A stretch of DNA of 64,000 nucleotides from Areca catechu (taxonomy: Eukaryota > Streptophyta > Magnoliopsida > Arecales > Arecaceae), in assembly GCA_021397845.1 (NCBI GenBank), contig CM038052.1:169438182-169502181 (forward strand), given 5' to 3'. The translations under genes were made by a program, and so were the position numbers. Shown here piece by piece: positions 22,794 to 33,796 of the stretch. The notes beneath the pieces were generated by a model. It was not told where the DNA came from and did not search any database. It saw only the letters and a program-made list of their open reading frames with translations. Every line of letters starts with the position of its first letter. The first letter of the stretch is position 1.

Positions 22794-23960
22794 ATGGCGG
22801 CCGGCCTCATTAAGAGGAAGGCTGCACGGTTCGTATTGATGGACGGGCTGCTATATCGGAGATCCTACTCCTATCCGCTCCTTAAGTGTCTGAGACCTGC
22901 GGAAGCCGCACTCGTGCTCCAGGAGATCCACGAGGGCATCTGTGGGAACCATGTGGGGGGCATGATGTTGGCGTATAAGGCCCTCCGTCAAGGTTATTTC
23001 TGGGAGACATTGAGAGAAGACATAGCTGACTTCATAAAGAGGTGTGACCGATGTCAGCGACATGCTGTGGTGCAACGTCAGCCCGCTGCTTCACTCTCCC
23101 AACTCTCCGCCCCATGGCCATTCGCTCAATGGGGCATGGATCTCCTCGGACCTTTTCCTCCGACGTCCGGGCAACGAAAATTCCTGATCGTGGCAATCGA
23201 CTACTTCAAGAAATGGGTCGAGGCCGAGCCCTTGGCCTGGATCATGGAGGCAAATGTCACCAAGTTCCTTTGGAAGTCGATTATCTGCCGTTTCGGCTTA
23301 CCCCATACTATCATCATCGACAACGGACGCCAGTTTGATTATCGGGAGTTCAAGAAGTTTTCTGACAGCCTCGGCATCCATCACCGTTTCACCTTGGTGG
23401 CGCATCCTCAGACAAATGGAGAGGCCGAGGTAACGAACAGAACCATCTTGCAAGGCCTCTGGACAAGACTAGACCAGGCCAAGGGGAGGTGGGCAGAAGA
23501 GCTCCTGAGCGTCCTTTGGGTGTATCAAACTATCCTAAGGACGGCTACGGATGAGACCCCATTCAACCTTGTCTTCGGGGCGGAAGCGGTTATCCCAGTT
23601 GAGCTCAGCCTACCGACCCTGCACGTGGAGCGATATGACGAGGCGGAGAACCCGGCCCGGATGCTACTGAACCTGGACCTCCTCGAAGAAATGAGGAATA
23701 GGGCCCGAGTTCGGATGGCGGCTTACCGGCAACGAGTGGCCAGATATTACAACTCCAGGGTATGACCGAAGTCCTTCCACCAGGGAGACTTGGTGCTAAG
23801 CTGAGCTGAAGCTTCTCAATTTCGAGAGTGCGGGAAGCTCTCCTTGAATTGGGAAGGCCCTTATAGGGTGGCGGAGGCACTCCCCCATGGGGCGTACTAC
23901 CTGGAGGAGCTAGGCGGATCCCGGTTCCCTCGAACCTGGAATGCCTCAAACTTGAGGATG
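22794..23960 (+). pseudogene. gypsy A integrase
   Basis: The zinc-binding region is HEGICGNHVGG ... CDRCQ (about 22930-23060). The core domain has all three acidic residues in place: MDLLGP near 23137, IIDNGRQFD near 23318 and NGEAEVTNR near 23418. The region following the core (TPFNLVFGAEAVIP) is intact to a TGA at 23763-23765, where arginine is usual. The C-terminal tail (LNWEGPYRVAEA, NLRM) reaches about 23960 with one more stop. No chromodomain is seen, as expected for Tat. Confidence 0.9.
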
Positions 23961-24049
23961 TAATACCAATAGTGTAAGGCTCCTTAAACTTTAGCAATAA
24001 AATCTTTTTCATCAAATGCCTACTCTCGTCTCGTAGGACAAAAGCTATC

Positions 24050-24490
24050 CAGCTCTAGGTTCGACGAGCATGGATATGGCGGAAGATCCATGAAGGCGTG
24101 AAGGCACGAAGGCACGAAGTCACCTCTAACAAAAATCCTGGAGTTCAGTCTGGAGTGTCGCATGGAATTAAATTCTGACATGCGGCCCCGGAGTTCAGTC
24201 CGGAAGAGGTCCCGGAGACTTAGGTCCCGGTCCTACAAAATCTCGGAGAACAGCTCGGCAAGCCGTGCAAGGCTCAAATCTAGCCTGCGGCCCAGGGGTT
24301 CAGTCTGGAAGCTCGCAAGGAACCTGGTTCCAAAGTGAAGCCCTGGACTTCAGACTGGAAGGTGGGGCTGAACCCAGTTCGCCCATGCAATCCCGAAGTT
24401 CAGCTCGGAATGTCCCACGGGACTTAATCCCGTTGGCTAGCACCGGGGTTCAGTCTGGAAGATGCACGAAGAAAAAGAGAAAAGAAGAAT
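24050..24490 (+). repeat. Short imperfect repeats with GGAGTTCAGTC core
   Basis: GGAGTTCAGTCTGGA, GGAGTTCAGTCCGGA, GGGGTTCAGTCTGGA and variants recur about seven times at irregular 50-70-bp spacing between integrase and the antisense gene. This is the position of the 46-bp minisatellite in T1. Confidence 0.65.
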
Positions 24491-24774
24491 AAAGCAAACA
24501 TGTTGGATCAAGTTAATGGAAGAAAGATTTTTCATTAATAACAGTTCCTTACAAAAAGGGCCCCGACAGGCTGGGTGACCCCAAAAAAAAAAGAGAGAGA
24601 AAGGAGTACATAATCATGCAAAAATAAAGATAAAGAGGTGAAGCTGCAGAGCTACTTCGATGCGGTCACGTCCTCCTGGGGCTGGGGGGCATCCTCTCCG
24701 TCGGTGGCATCGTCAGAAGGCTGATCGAGAGCCGCCACCTCAGCAACCGTCGCAATCAGAGCTCCTTCGTTGGG

Positions 24775-26938
24775 CTATTCCCTCTGGCCACCCAGAACAA
24801 CTCTGCTAAGGTCGAGCTCAGGATAGAAGGAGCTCACCTTCTCCCGGCATACTTGGAAGCCCTTCAGAAAGGAGTCCACGGTCGCCTCATGCACCTCCAC
24901 AACGTATTCTTCGGAGGCCCGAAACTTCGGCATGACCTCCTGTGCCTTCCTCTTGGATGCCTCCAGCAGCTCGTTGACGTAAGAGTTCTTCTCCTTGGCT
25001 ACGCTCAGCTCCATGAGGACCTCTTCAACCCGACACTCCAATGACCGAAATTGAGCCCTAAGGAGAGTCTTCTCCGCCGCATCTTCCTCCCCGCGGTGCT
25101 GGTTCGAGATCCTCTCCTCCGACAGAGAGGTCTCGAGCTCCTTCATGCGCCCCTCGGTGCGGCTTAGGTTCGCCCGAATGGCCTAGTTGTTTGCTCGTAG
25201 CTCGACCCCCTTCTCCATGAGGTCCTTGATGTCGGCTGCGAGTTTGCCGAGCTTCTCCTCCTTCTCGGCATCCTTCTTAGCGTAGCCGGCGAGGAAGTTC
25301 CTCAGCAAAAGAATGTTTGTCCCGATCTGCATCAAAAAAGATACATATTAGTAAGATCCAACTGGAACTTTAAAAGATCAGAGCTCGGAACTTACCGTAA
25401 AAAGTAGCGGGAGGATCCCGAGCAGCACCTCAGAGTAGTCCCAGCCATCTCTCAGATGGCGGTCCCGGGAGGTGCTCGCAAACTCCATCACCCTCTCTGC
25501 GAGCCCTTGATCACGGATCACGGAGCAGCGACTGGTGAGGCTCGGCGATGGAATGAGGTCGTCCGCAGCGAGCTGGGCGGCCATCCCTTCGCTGGGCGGT
25601 GCAGCCGTCGGTGGAGCTGCCATCGCCTTGGTGGCTACCGTGGAGATGACCGACATAGCGGCTGGAGCAGGCATTGCCCGGGGGGGTTTCGGCCTCCTCT
25701 CTCCCTCGACCCTATCGAGGTCGATGACAGGGATGTCGGGCGCTCGGGCCCAAGGCAACCTGGGAGCTAGAGCCGTTGCCCCAGGATCGGTGATGGCGGA
25801 GGTGGGCGCAGGCCCTTGGCTTGCCTCAGTGCGAGCCCTCTTCCTGGGGGGTCCTTAATCCCTTCGGCAGCATCCCTCTCCAGGATGCCCTCCATTAAGC
25901 TTTCTACGGAGAACTTCATACTTGAGTAAAAAAGGTCAGTTAGGCCAATATAAAAGAAAGGAAGTGCAGAGTAGAAAATGAAGGTAGAGAAAGAAGATCC
26001 GGGGCCTCACCCAACTCCCAGATGGGACTGATCCCTACCTCGAATAAATTCTGCTCTGAGAGCAGAACATCGAGGGCTGGGACCACGTCACCCAGCAGCT
26101 GTGCATAGACATCCTGATCTGCCGGCTCAACCTGGGAATTTTGGTTCGGGGACCGGTCCAGCTCACTCCATGCCCAGTCGACATCCTCGACCGAGGCGAA
26201 GAAAAAGCGATTCTTCCAACCCTTGATCGATGAAGGGAGGTCGAACCTAAGGCACCTAGGCCGAGGTGAAATATACCACCAGCCATCATTGGTGGAGTAA
26301 TGTTTCAGGGTAAAGAGAGCCCTGAAAAGGGAGAAATGGGCAAAGAACCCGTGGAAGTGGTAGAAGACGATGAAAGCGAAGATGCCCCGGATGGCATCAG
26401 GATCCAACTGGGTTAGGACAAGACGATAGTGACTGAGAAACGAAAGAAAGAAGGGATGAAGGAGAAAACGAAGACCCCCGACGAGGAAGTCCTCGTAGAA
26501 GGCGACCCTCCCACGGCCACTCGACGTTACTCGGTCTCTAGGCCTTGGGAGGAAAAGACGGATTGAATCTGGGACCCCATAGGTATCCCAGATCCAAGAA
26601 AGATCGTCCCCGATCATCGTCGAGGCATAACCGGAGGGACCAGAGGAAGAGGCCTCCGGAGGAGGAAGAGAAGAAATGGAACGTGCGGAAACTATGGAAG
26701 GGGACCTAGGACCCCTAGGGACGCCTATGGTAACAGCCCCAGGTTGGAGCTGCCTCCGGACCTCGTCCGGGATCTCTTTCCTCTCCGAGAAGGAAGACGA
26801 TGGAGTCCTCAGCCGGGAAGGACCGGCCTCATCCGGGTTGGAAGAAACAAGAGGCGATGCACCATAAAGGAGGAAGAAGCAAGAAGGACAAGCACAGGGG
26901 TTGGGAGACGAGAGAAAAAGAGAAAAGGGCACAAGCAC
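24775..26938 (-). pseudogene. Antisense gene of gypsy A (Transposase_28-like, three exons)
   Basis: Opposite strand to gag-pol. Exon 1 (about 26938-26011) carries the pattern I associate with 'putative gypsy type transposon' (PF04195): FYEDFLVGGLRFLLHPFF, LTQLDPDAIRGIFAF and PSSIKGWKNRFFFA. Good GT-AG boundaries suggest introns 26010-25921 and 25395-25327. Exon 2 (25920-25396) has a frameshift in a run of cytosines near 25862 and a Pro/Ala-rich region. Exon 3 has an in-frame TAG near 25183 and then a long Glu/Lys-rich coiled-coil segment ending in FYPELDLSRVVL. A homologous last exon is found in T1 (33056-32850). The role is unknown. The exon model is inference; the domain match is from memory. 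Confidence 0.68.
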
Positions 26939-27352
26939 TCACTAGAATGTTTTGAACCAAAGGAATGGCGACCCAAGGAAGATGAAGGGAGACCACTACA
27001 ACCGCCGGCGAGGTGTGAGAAAATGAAGAGACCTTGTTTCTGGAAAGTCCCCCTCCTTTTCAAACTCAATCAATAGCAGCCGTACACCACTTTCCATCCC
27101 GGACCAACAGATGACAGCCATGTGGAGGCACGCCCGACATTGATGCTTCGGTTCGATGGAAACGACCTTGATTTCAAAACGTCGCATTAATGGCCCGTCA
27201 GACGCGTGCACGTGGCAACCTCTCACAGGGTCTCGGGCACAACAGAAGCGGTGGCAAGGATCAACGCAATTATGGTACGGGATTTCTACCTTCTCCACGT
27301 CATCTATGCATTAACTCCCCACGCCCCAAGCCGTGACGCTCCGATGCGACCT

Positions 27353-27364
27353 GGGGATGGGGGA
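27353..27364 (+). promoter_or_regulatory. Polypurine tract of gypsy A
   Basis: GGGGATGGGGGA, four bases before the 3' LTR start. Confidence 0.75.
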
Positions 27365-27368
27365 CAAC

Positions 27369-30300
27369 AGATATGGCTACATCGCTGATGTGGAACGTGT
27401 GTCAGGTCCAGCTGGATGTCGTCGGTGCCATATGGATTTTTCTTTCAAAATTCCTGCTCCTTCGCTAGGTGGCAAGCCAAGACGGGTCCACCTCGGTCGA
27501 AGTTGAGCACCTCTCTGTCACTCCACCAGGTGTCAACCCAGGAGAGGTCCACCTCGGTCGAAGCTGGCGGCCCCTTGCTCCCTCGCCAGGTGGCACTCCA
27601 AGATGGGTCCACCTCTGCCGAGGTCAAGCCGGGCCTTCCTGCTCCTTCGCTAGGTGGCACCCCAAGATGAGTCCACCTCGGCCAAAGTCGAGTACCTCTC
27701 TGCTACTCCGCCAGGTGTCCATCTAGGAGGGGTCCACCTCGACCGAAGTTGGCGGCCCCTTGCTCCCTCGCCAGGTGGCAGCCCAAGATGGGTCCACCTT
27801 TGTCGAGGTCGAGCCAGGCCCTCCTGCTCCTCCGCCAGGTGGTGCCCCAAGATGGGTCCACCTCGATCGAAGTGGAGCACCTCTCTGCCGCTCCGCCAGG
27901 TGTCCACCCAGGAGGGGTCCTCCTCAGCCAAAGCTGGCGGCCCCTTGCTCCCTCGCCAGGTGGCACCCCAAGACGGGTCCACCTCTATCGAGGTCGAGCC
28001 GGGCCCTCCTGCTCCTCCGCCAGGTGGCGCCCCAAGACGGGTCCATCTTGACCGAAGTCGAGCAACTCTCTGCCACTCCACCAGGTGTCCACCCAGGAGG
28101 GGTCCACCTCGGTCGAAGCTGGCGGTCCCTTGCTCCCTCACCAGGTGGCACCCCAAGATTGGTCCATCTCTTTTGAGGTCGAGCCGGTACCTCCTGCTCC
28201 TCCGCCAGGTGGCGCCCCAAGATGGGTCCACCTCAATCGAAGTCGAGCACCTCTCTGCTACTCCGCCAAGTGTCCATCCAAGAGGGGTCCACCTCGGCCG
28301 AAGCTGGCGGCCCCTTGCTCCCTCGCCAGGTGGCACCCCAAGATGGGTCCACCTCTATCGAGGTCGAGCCAGGCTCTCCTGCTCCTCCGCCCGGTGGTGC
28401 CCCAAGATGGGTCCACCTCGGTCGAAGTCGAGCACTTCTCTGCCACTCCGCCAAGTGTCACCCAGGAGGGGTCCACCTCGGCCGAAGTTGGAGGCCCCTT
28501 ACTCCCTCGCCAGGTGGCACCCAAAGACGGGTCTGCCACTACCGAGGTCGAGCCAGGCCCTCCTGCTCCTTTGCTAGGTGGCGCCCCAAGACGGGTCCAC
28601 CTCGGTCGAAGTCGAGCACCTCTCTACCACCCCACCAGGTGTCCACCCATGAGGGGTCCACCTAGGTCGAAGCTGGCGACCCTTTGCTCCCTCGCCAGGT
28701 GGCACCCCAAGACGGGTCCACCTCTGCTGAGGTCGAGCCGGGCCCTCCTGCTCCTCTGCTAGGTGGCGCCCCAAGATGGGTCAACCTCGGTCGAAGTCGA
28801 GCACCTCTCTGCCACTCCGCCAGGTATCCACCCAGGAGGGGTCCACCTCGGTCGGAGCCGGCGGCCCCTTGCTCCCTCACCAGGTGGCACCCCAAGATGG
28901 GTCCACCTCTACCGAGGTCGAGCCGGGCCCTCCTGCTCCTCCGCCAGGTAGTGCTCCAAGACGGGTCCACCTTGGTTGAAGTCGAGCACCTCTTTGCCGC
29001 TCCGCCAGGTGTCCACCCAGGAGGGGTCCACCTCGATCGGAGCTGGTGGCCCCTTGCTCCCACGCTAGGTGGCACCCCAAGACGGGTCCACCACTGCCGA
29101 GGTCGAGCCGGGCCCTCCTCCTTCGCTAGGTGGTGCCCCAAGACGGGTCCATCTCAACCGAAGTCGAGCACCTCTCTGCCACTCCGCCAGGTGTCCACCC
29201 AGGAGGGGTCCACCTCGACTAAAGCTGGCTGCCCCTTGCTCCCTCGCCAGGTGGCACCCCAAGATGGGTCACCTCTGCCCAGGTCGAGCCGGGCCCTACT
29301 GCTCCTTCGCCAGGTGGCGCCCCAAGACGGGTCCACCTCGGCCGAAGTCGAGCACCTCTCTGCCACTCCGCCACGTGTCCACCCAGGAGGGGTCCACCTC
29401 GGTCGATGCTGGCAGCCCCTGCTCCTCTGTCAGGTGGCACCCACTGACAAGTCTACCTCAGTCGAATCAGCCCTACTCTGCAAAGCCTCGGGGAGGTAGA
29501 GACACGGGCCACGATGTCGCCACTAGAGCCGACGCGCACCGCGCCCCGTACCGGGCACCAGTACGGCCTGCAGTGATACGCGAATTCTCGTTTACATCAG
29601 TTAAACAGGGTCCCGCAACCAAGGAATGAAATCCTTGTGGGCAGGAGCCTGAAACGGCTAGAAGCCCACCGTCAATGCCCCGAAAGGAAAGCTCCCGCAC
29701 TTGGCCCAAGGTCTCACCAGTCTTTCCCCCTTTCGTGATACACGACGGACGAGGCGTGCCAGCCACTTAACTCCCAGGCTTGAAGGAGGAGGGGGGAGGA
29801 TCCAGAGATCTCGGGAAGCCCCCAGGAGGGGACGTGGATTGAAGGCAGTCCAGGGGTATAAAAGGGATGGAGAAAGCGAACGAAAAGGTAAGTAGGGAAG
29901 GGAGAGAGAACATCGAGAGAACGATCTGGGGACCCCCAAGAAGTCCTTAGGCGCGAGCTTGGTGAACCTAGTGCAGGAAGCCGGGCTTCAACCCCTCTCT
30001 TCCCTACACTTCTTTCATCTACTTCTCCTCTAAGACGGGTTCCTGGGAACCCGTCTTAGAGGAGAAGTAGATGAAAGAAGTGTAGGGAAGAGAGGGGTTG
30101 AAGCCCGGCTTCCTGCACTAGGTTCACCAAGCTCGCGCCTAAGGACTTCTTGGGGGTCCCCAGATCGTTCTCTCGATGTTCTCTCTCCCTTCCCTACTTA
30201 CCTTTTCGTTCGCTTTCTCCATCCCTTTTATACCCCTGGACTGCCTTCAGTCCACGTCCCCTCCCGGGGAGCACCCGTCTTAGAGGTCCTGTTCCATCTT

Positions 30301-30461
30301 GCCGCTCTCTAGCTTGACTGTCGGAGTGCTCCCACTGGAATTCCTGGCCCGGGTCTTTGATTTTGTTTTGCAGGTCCAAAAGCTTGGAGATCTCGGGGTG
30401 AGAGAGTTCGAGAACCGGCACCAGCTCATAGCTACAGGCCACTATGGTAAGATCGGCAACA
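27369..30461 (+). repeat. 3' LTR of gypsy A
   Basis: 3093 bp. It starts AGATATGG (first base changed from the T of the 5' copy) and ends GGCAACA before CATGG. It holds about ten to eleven copies of the ~185-bp repeat (27470-29440), a TATA box near 29856 and a large inverted duplication at 29825-30264 that the 5' LTR lacks. Without that duplication it would be about 2.87 kb. Confidence 0.93.
29825..30264. repeat. Near-perfect ~219-bp-arm palindrome in the 3' LTR
   Basis: Left arm 29825-30043, spacer TG (30044-30045), right arm 30046-30264. The right arm is the reverse complement of the left with very few mismatches seen (one lies in TTGAAGG versus CCTTCAG). It contains the TATA box in both orientations. 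The 5' LTR and the solo LTR have only the left-arm sequence. Confidence 0.92.
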
Positions 30462-30911
30462 CATGGCAAAGATATTTTTATTTGGCTCCATTTTAAACAG
30501 TTTATAATTGTGTACTAAAAGATTAATCTTTGAAGTTTTCACTTGTGAAGTTCCTTCATGGGTCACCTCAAGTTTATCCCAAATTTTTTTTACTGGAGAG
30601 CAAGTGGAAATTCGATTAAACTCATTTGAATCCAAAGCACATTATAGCAAGTTCATTGCTTTGGCATTCAATTTTCCTAATTTTATGTCGTGTTCATCCC
30701 ATTCCTCTTCAAGCTTAGGGACATCCATGCCATCAATTTTGATCATGGGAACATGTGGCCCTTTAAGAATGACCTTTCATAATTAAAAATCAATAGCTTG
30801 TATATAGATTTTCATTCTTGCTTTCCAATAAGAATAATTTGTGCATGTGAAGAGTGGAGGTCTATTAGTTGATTGGCCTTCCGCCAAGGATGTACTCATG
30901 GGATGAGCCAT
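30462..30911 (-). pseudogene. Copia gag, N-terminal part
   Basis: Minus strand. The start ATG at 30911 lies 29 bases after the primer site. The product begins MAHPMSTS and contains YSYWKARMKIYIQ, EEWDEHD, KIWDKLEVTHEGT and INLLVHNYKLF, the UBN2/copia gag pattern. Stops near 30786, 30780 and 30640 interrupt it. It ends at the duplication CATGG where the gypsy element entered; the remainder is at 15395 and below, in the same phase. Confidence 0.88.
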
Positions 30912-30940
30912 CAATCTTTACTCTATTATATTCAGAGACA

Positions 30941-30955
30941 CTGCTCTGATACCAG
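30941..30955 (-). promoter_or_regulatory. Copia primer binding site (tRNA-iMet type)
   Basis: On the minus strand CTGGTATCAGAGCAG, one base inside the 5' LTR end. TGGTATCAGAGC is the standard complement of plant initiator tRNA-Met used by copia elements. Confidence 0.92.
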
Positions 30956-30956
30956 T

Positions 30957-32637
30957 TGTTGCCCAGGTGGCTATCCAAGAGGAGGATGAATTGGAAATTT
31001 AAAAAATTAAAGCAGATAATGTACAATTAAAATCCCTTTTAAAGTGTTAAGTGCTGTGGCAAAACAAAGAGTTGCAGAAGCTAAACAAAATCAAGATGGC
31101 ACAACACAAACACTCAAAATTTATAGTGGTTCGGAGCAACCCAGCTCCTACTCCACTACCCAAGATACCACTTAAAATTTTTACTATATTCATACCCGAA
31201 TACAGTTGGATTGTTTTGCAGGATCACAATCCAAAACCTCTACACTTTGATTTTAACGGGATCACCAAAGAAAACCCAACTTGGTTTTCACCAGATCACT
31301 AAGAACCTAACTTGGTTTTACTAAGATCACCAAAAATCCAACACTTGGTTTTTTATCAAAGGCTCACCAAGAACCTAAACAATTCAAAGATGAATTGAAA
31401 TAAATGTAACAATAAATGACAAACTCAATTTGTTGGATAGTTGCCGGTGCAGCTTGATAGAAGTCCACTTGGATTGCACTTGAATGAGCTTTAATGCTTT
31501 AGTAGCTCTTCCCAAATTGCTTCAAGCTTCATATTAGAGTTGGTGAAGACTTGAAGACTGACTTGAATGCTCTTGTGCTCTCTTCTTGTTGGTAGGTAGG
31601 ATATTCAATGAAGCTTTAAAACTTTGAAGAACTTTCAAAAAACTTTCTTGAGAGAAGTCCAAATCCCTCAAATATAAGGTCTTCTATCACTCCAAGGCAG
31701 TTTGAGACATTGTAGATCATTGGGATGTGACATATGACTGTTAGAGAACTTTTTGGCATTCAAAAATAAATTCTGGAACTAGCCGTTAGATACCAGAAAG
31801 TGATATTCGAGTCAGCTTGGATCCTTTGAGTCGATAGGTCGAGTCGCCAAATCTTCAGTGCACTTGGCTCGGTGTCACAGGGTGCAAAACTTCACTCTGG
31901 ACGAGTTGGCTCTTGATAGCTCGGGTCGGCTCGAACTTATATCTTTGAAAATCTTAAACTCGAGGAGTCGGCTCTTTTGATCTTTGGTCGGCTCTTCTTC
32001 TCTGGTTCTGAAATCATCACTCTAAAAGAGTCAGCTCATTGCAGTTCGGGTTGGCTCGCTTTCTCAGGTCTTCAAAATTAGGTTTGGCGGAGTCGGCTTA
32101 TAGAGGTTCGGGTCGGCTCGCCTGGCTGTTCTCAGAAATATTCAAAAACTAGACTCTGGAGGAGTCAGCTCGGACATATTCCAGTCAACTCGGATTTTAC
32201 TAGAGTCAGCTCGGTTATCTTTGAGTTGGCTCAGATTGCTGCGTACCAAAATCCTTGCTGTGTGCCATGAGGTGGAGTTGGCTCTTCAACATGCTGGGTC
32301 GGCTCGAGTAACTTCTTCAGGATTTTTACAATTGAACTAAAAGAAAAACTCTCACCAACACTTTTGCACTTTTCATGCAAACAACTCAAAATAATTCTAA
32401 GGCACATACACGCGTAGAAGTAACCCTTTTTCATGATTTTTCTTAACTTTTTCATTGGATTCTTCTTTACAAAAACATGTTACAACACAACTCAAAACAA
32501 GAATTAAAGATGTATGAGTTGAAGTTTGAACAAATAAACCATCCTACAAAAACTTGTAAACCACTTGAAGAGTTGTTAGAAATAAATGTACATACTCTAA
32601 TGTTTGATTTTCATCAAAATCACTTATGGGGTCAATA
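30957..32637 (-). repeat. 5' LTR of the copia element
   Basis: 1681 bp, beginning TGTTGCCC on the plus strand and ending at 32637 in GGGGTCAATA, where the other LTR has GGGGTCAACA. The duplication GTGTA follows at 32638-32642. The GAGTCGGCTC cluster is at about 31800-32310. Confidence 0.93.
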
Positions 32638-32642
32638 GTGTA

Positions 32643-33796
32643 CAAGAGGGGCTTCGACTTTGGCCTCCTGTGCCACACCCAAATTTTCGATTGGGGCATC
32701 CGCCGGTCCCACATTAGCAGCAATATGAAGATCGACCCCAAAATTTGGCAGGTCCCCTATTCCTTCTACCTCGACGATGGTCTAGGCATCGGCTCCGGCT
32801 TCAGTCGGGCCCCCCCTTCTTCTACCCCTTCTTCAGCTCGCTTCGGCAACTACAGGAAGGAAAGGTCAAGTTCTGGAAAGGCATCGCCGACCTTCGACAG
32901 GCATTGCTCATAGCCATAATCGAAGCCGATCGCCCCGGCCTCCTCCATCTCTTCCTCGAAGCTGGTAGAGGCTTTGTACTTCTTTACGATGGCGTCGACC
33001 GCTTCAGCCATCTGCTCCTCGACCTCCTTCAGCAGGGCCTTGTACTTCCTCGCCACAGATTGCTGATGTCGCTAGTGCCTTTCATTTTCGGCTGCCCGCG
33101 CCTCCTCCTTCCGCAGCCGACGGGCTAAGGAGCTTAGTTTCTTCTTCTTCCTTTTCAAACTGGGCTCCCGATCAGCCAGTCGGGCCTGCAGGTCTTCCAC
33201 CTGCTTCTTCGAAGCTTCTGCTTTGGCCTGGCAGGTTGACAGCTTTTCTTCGGCAGCCTTTTACGACGCCTCTGCCATGGCTCTGGCTGCCTCCGACTCT
33301 TGGAACTTGGCGGCCGTCACCTTTGTTGTATAGTATAGCTTGCCAAGGCCATCATCCATTAATGCAACCCCGTGGACAAGCTGTAGCTGAAAACTTGGGT
33401 TAGTCGGGCATAGGAAGAAGAAGATTGGAAGAATAGGGTAAGGGGATGTTGACCTACCCTCATCAGATCGAGATAGGCAGCCTCCGCCACCTTGTTCAGT
33501 TCCCTCCTGCCTAACTCTTCCCAGTCGGGCTCTGTCATTGACCCCCTGAGGAGCTCCTTGGCGTGCTCTGCGTTGTGGAGCCCACGCCAGTGCCGATATG
33601 CCTCGGACCTGGCATCGACAGTTCCCCCCTCTTTAGTGGCTTTCTCCCTTCTGTCCGTCTGGGGAACCTCTTCTATCAACTCAAATGGTGGTGAGGCTGG
33701 GGCCATCTCCAAGTCAGTCGGCCCTGATGGCTCCTCTTCTAGCCAAGCGGTCGACTGCCCGATGGAAGATGAGTTATCCATGAAGCCGCCAAAAAT
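32643..33796 (-). pseudogene. T1 antisense gene, 3' part
   Basis: Minus strand. The block 33796-33460 is open (AWLEEEPSGPTDLEM, SEAYRHWRGLHNAEHAKELL). It ends at a plausible donor GGTAGGT near 33460 with an acceptor near 33386. The next block is Lys/Glu/Ala-rich coiled coil with stops near 33265 and 33070. At 33056-32850 it ends GDAFPELDLSFL, matching the ending FYPELDLSRV of the gypsy A antisense gene. This shows that the sequence right of the copia element is the continuation of T1. The N-terminal part is missing because LTR B begins at about 33797. Function unknown. Confidence 0.65.

Larger units (their letters stand above)
15396..30461 (+). mobile_element. Full-length Tat-lineage gypsy retrotransposon, family A
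   Basis: 15,066 bp flanked by the perfect 5-bp duplication CATGG (15391-15395 and 30462-30466). LTRs are at 15396-18460 and 27369-30461. The internal order is primer site, gag, protease, reverse transcriptase/RNase H, second archaeal-type RNase H, integrase, short tandem repeats, an intron-containing gene on the opposite strand, and a polypurine tract. That order is characteristic of the Tat group. It interrupts the copia gag. Pol carries several stops and frameshifts. The LTRs differ at many positions and in repeat number, so the copy is not young. Confidence 0.95.
3689..32637 (-). mobile_element. SIRE-like Ty1/copia retrotransposon with two nested gypsy insertions
   Basis: The boundaries are an LTR pair (3689-8135 and 30957-32637), both starting TGTTGCCC on the plus strand, flanked by the duplication GTGTA. 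On the minus strand the order is 5' LTR, primer site, gag, protease, integrase, reverse transcriptase, RNase H, a third ORF, polypurine tract, 3' LTR. This is the copia order, with the extra ORF found in the SIRE/Maximus group. Subtracting the nested solo LTR (4214-6953) and gypsy element (15396-30461) with one duplication copy each leaves about 11.1 kb. Gag and pol carry several stops and frameshifts, so the copy is not autonomous. In the first ~187 aligned bases of the two LTRs I count about 14 differences, so the insertion is not recent. Confidence 0.93.
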
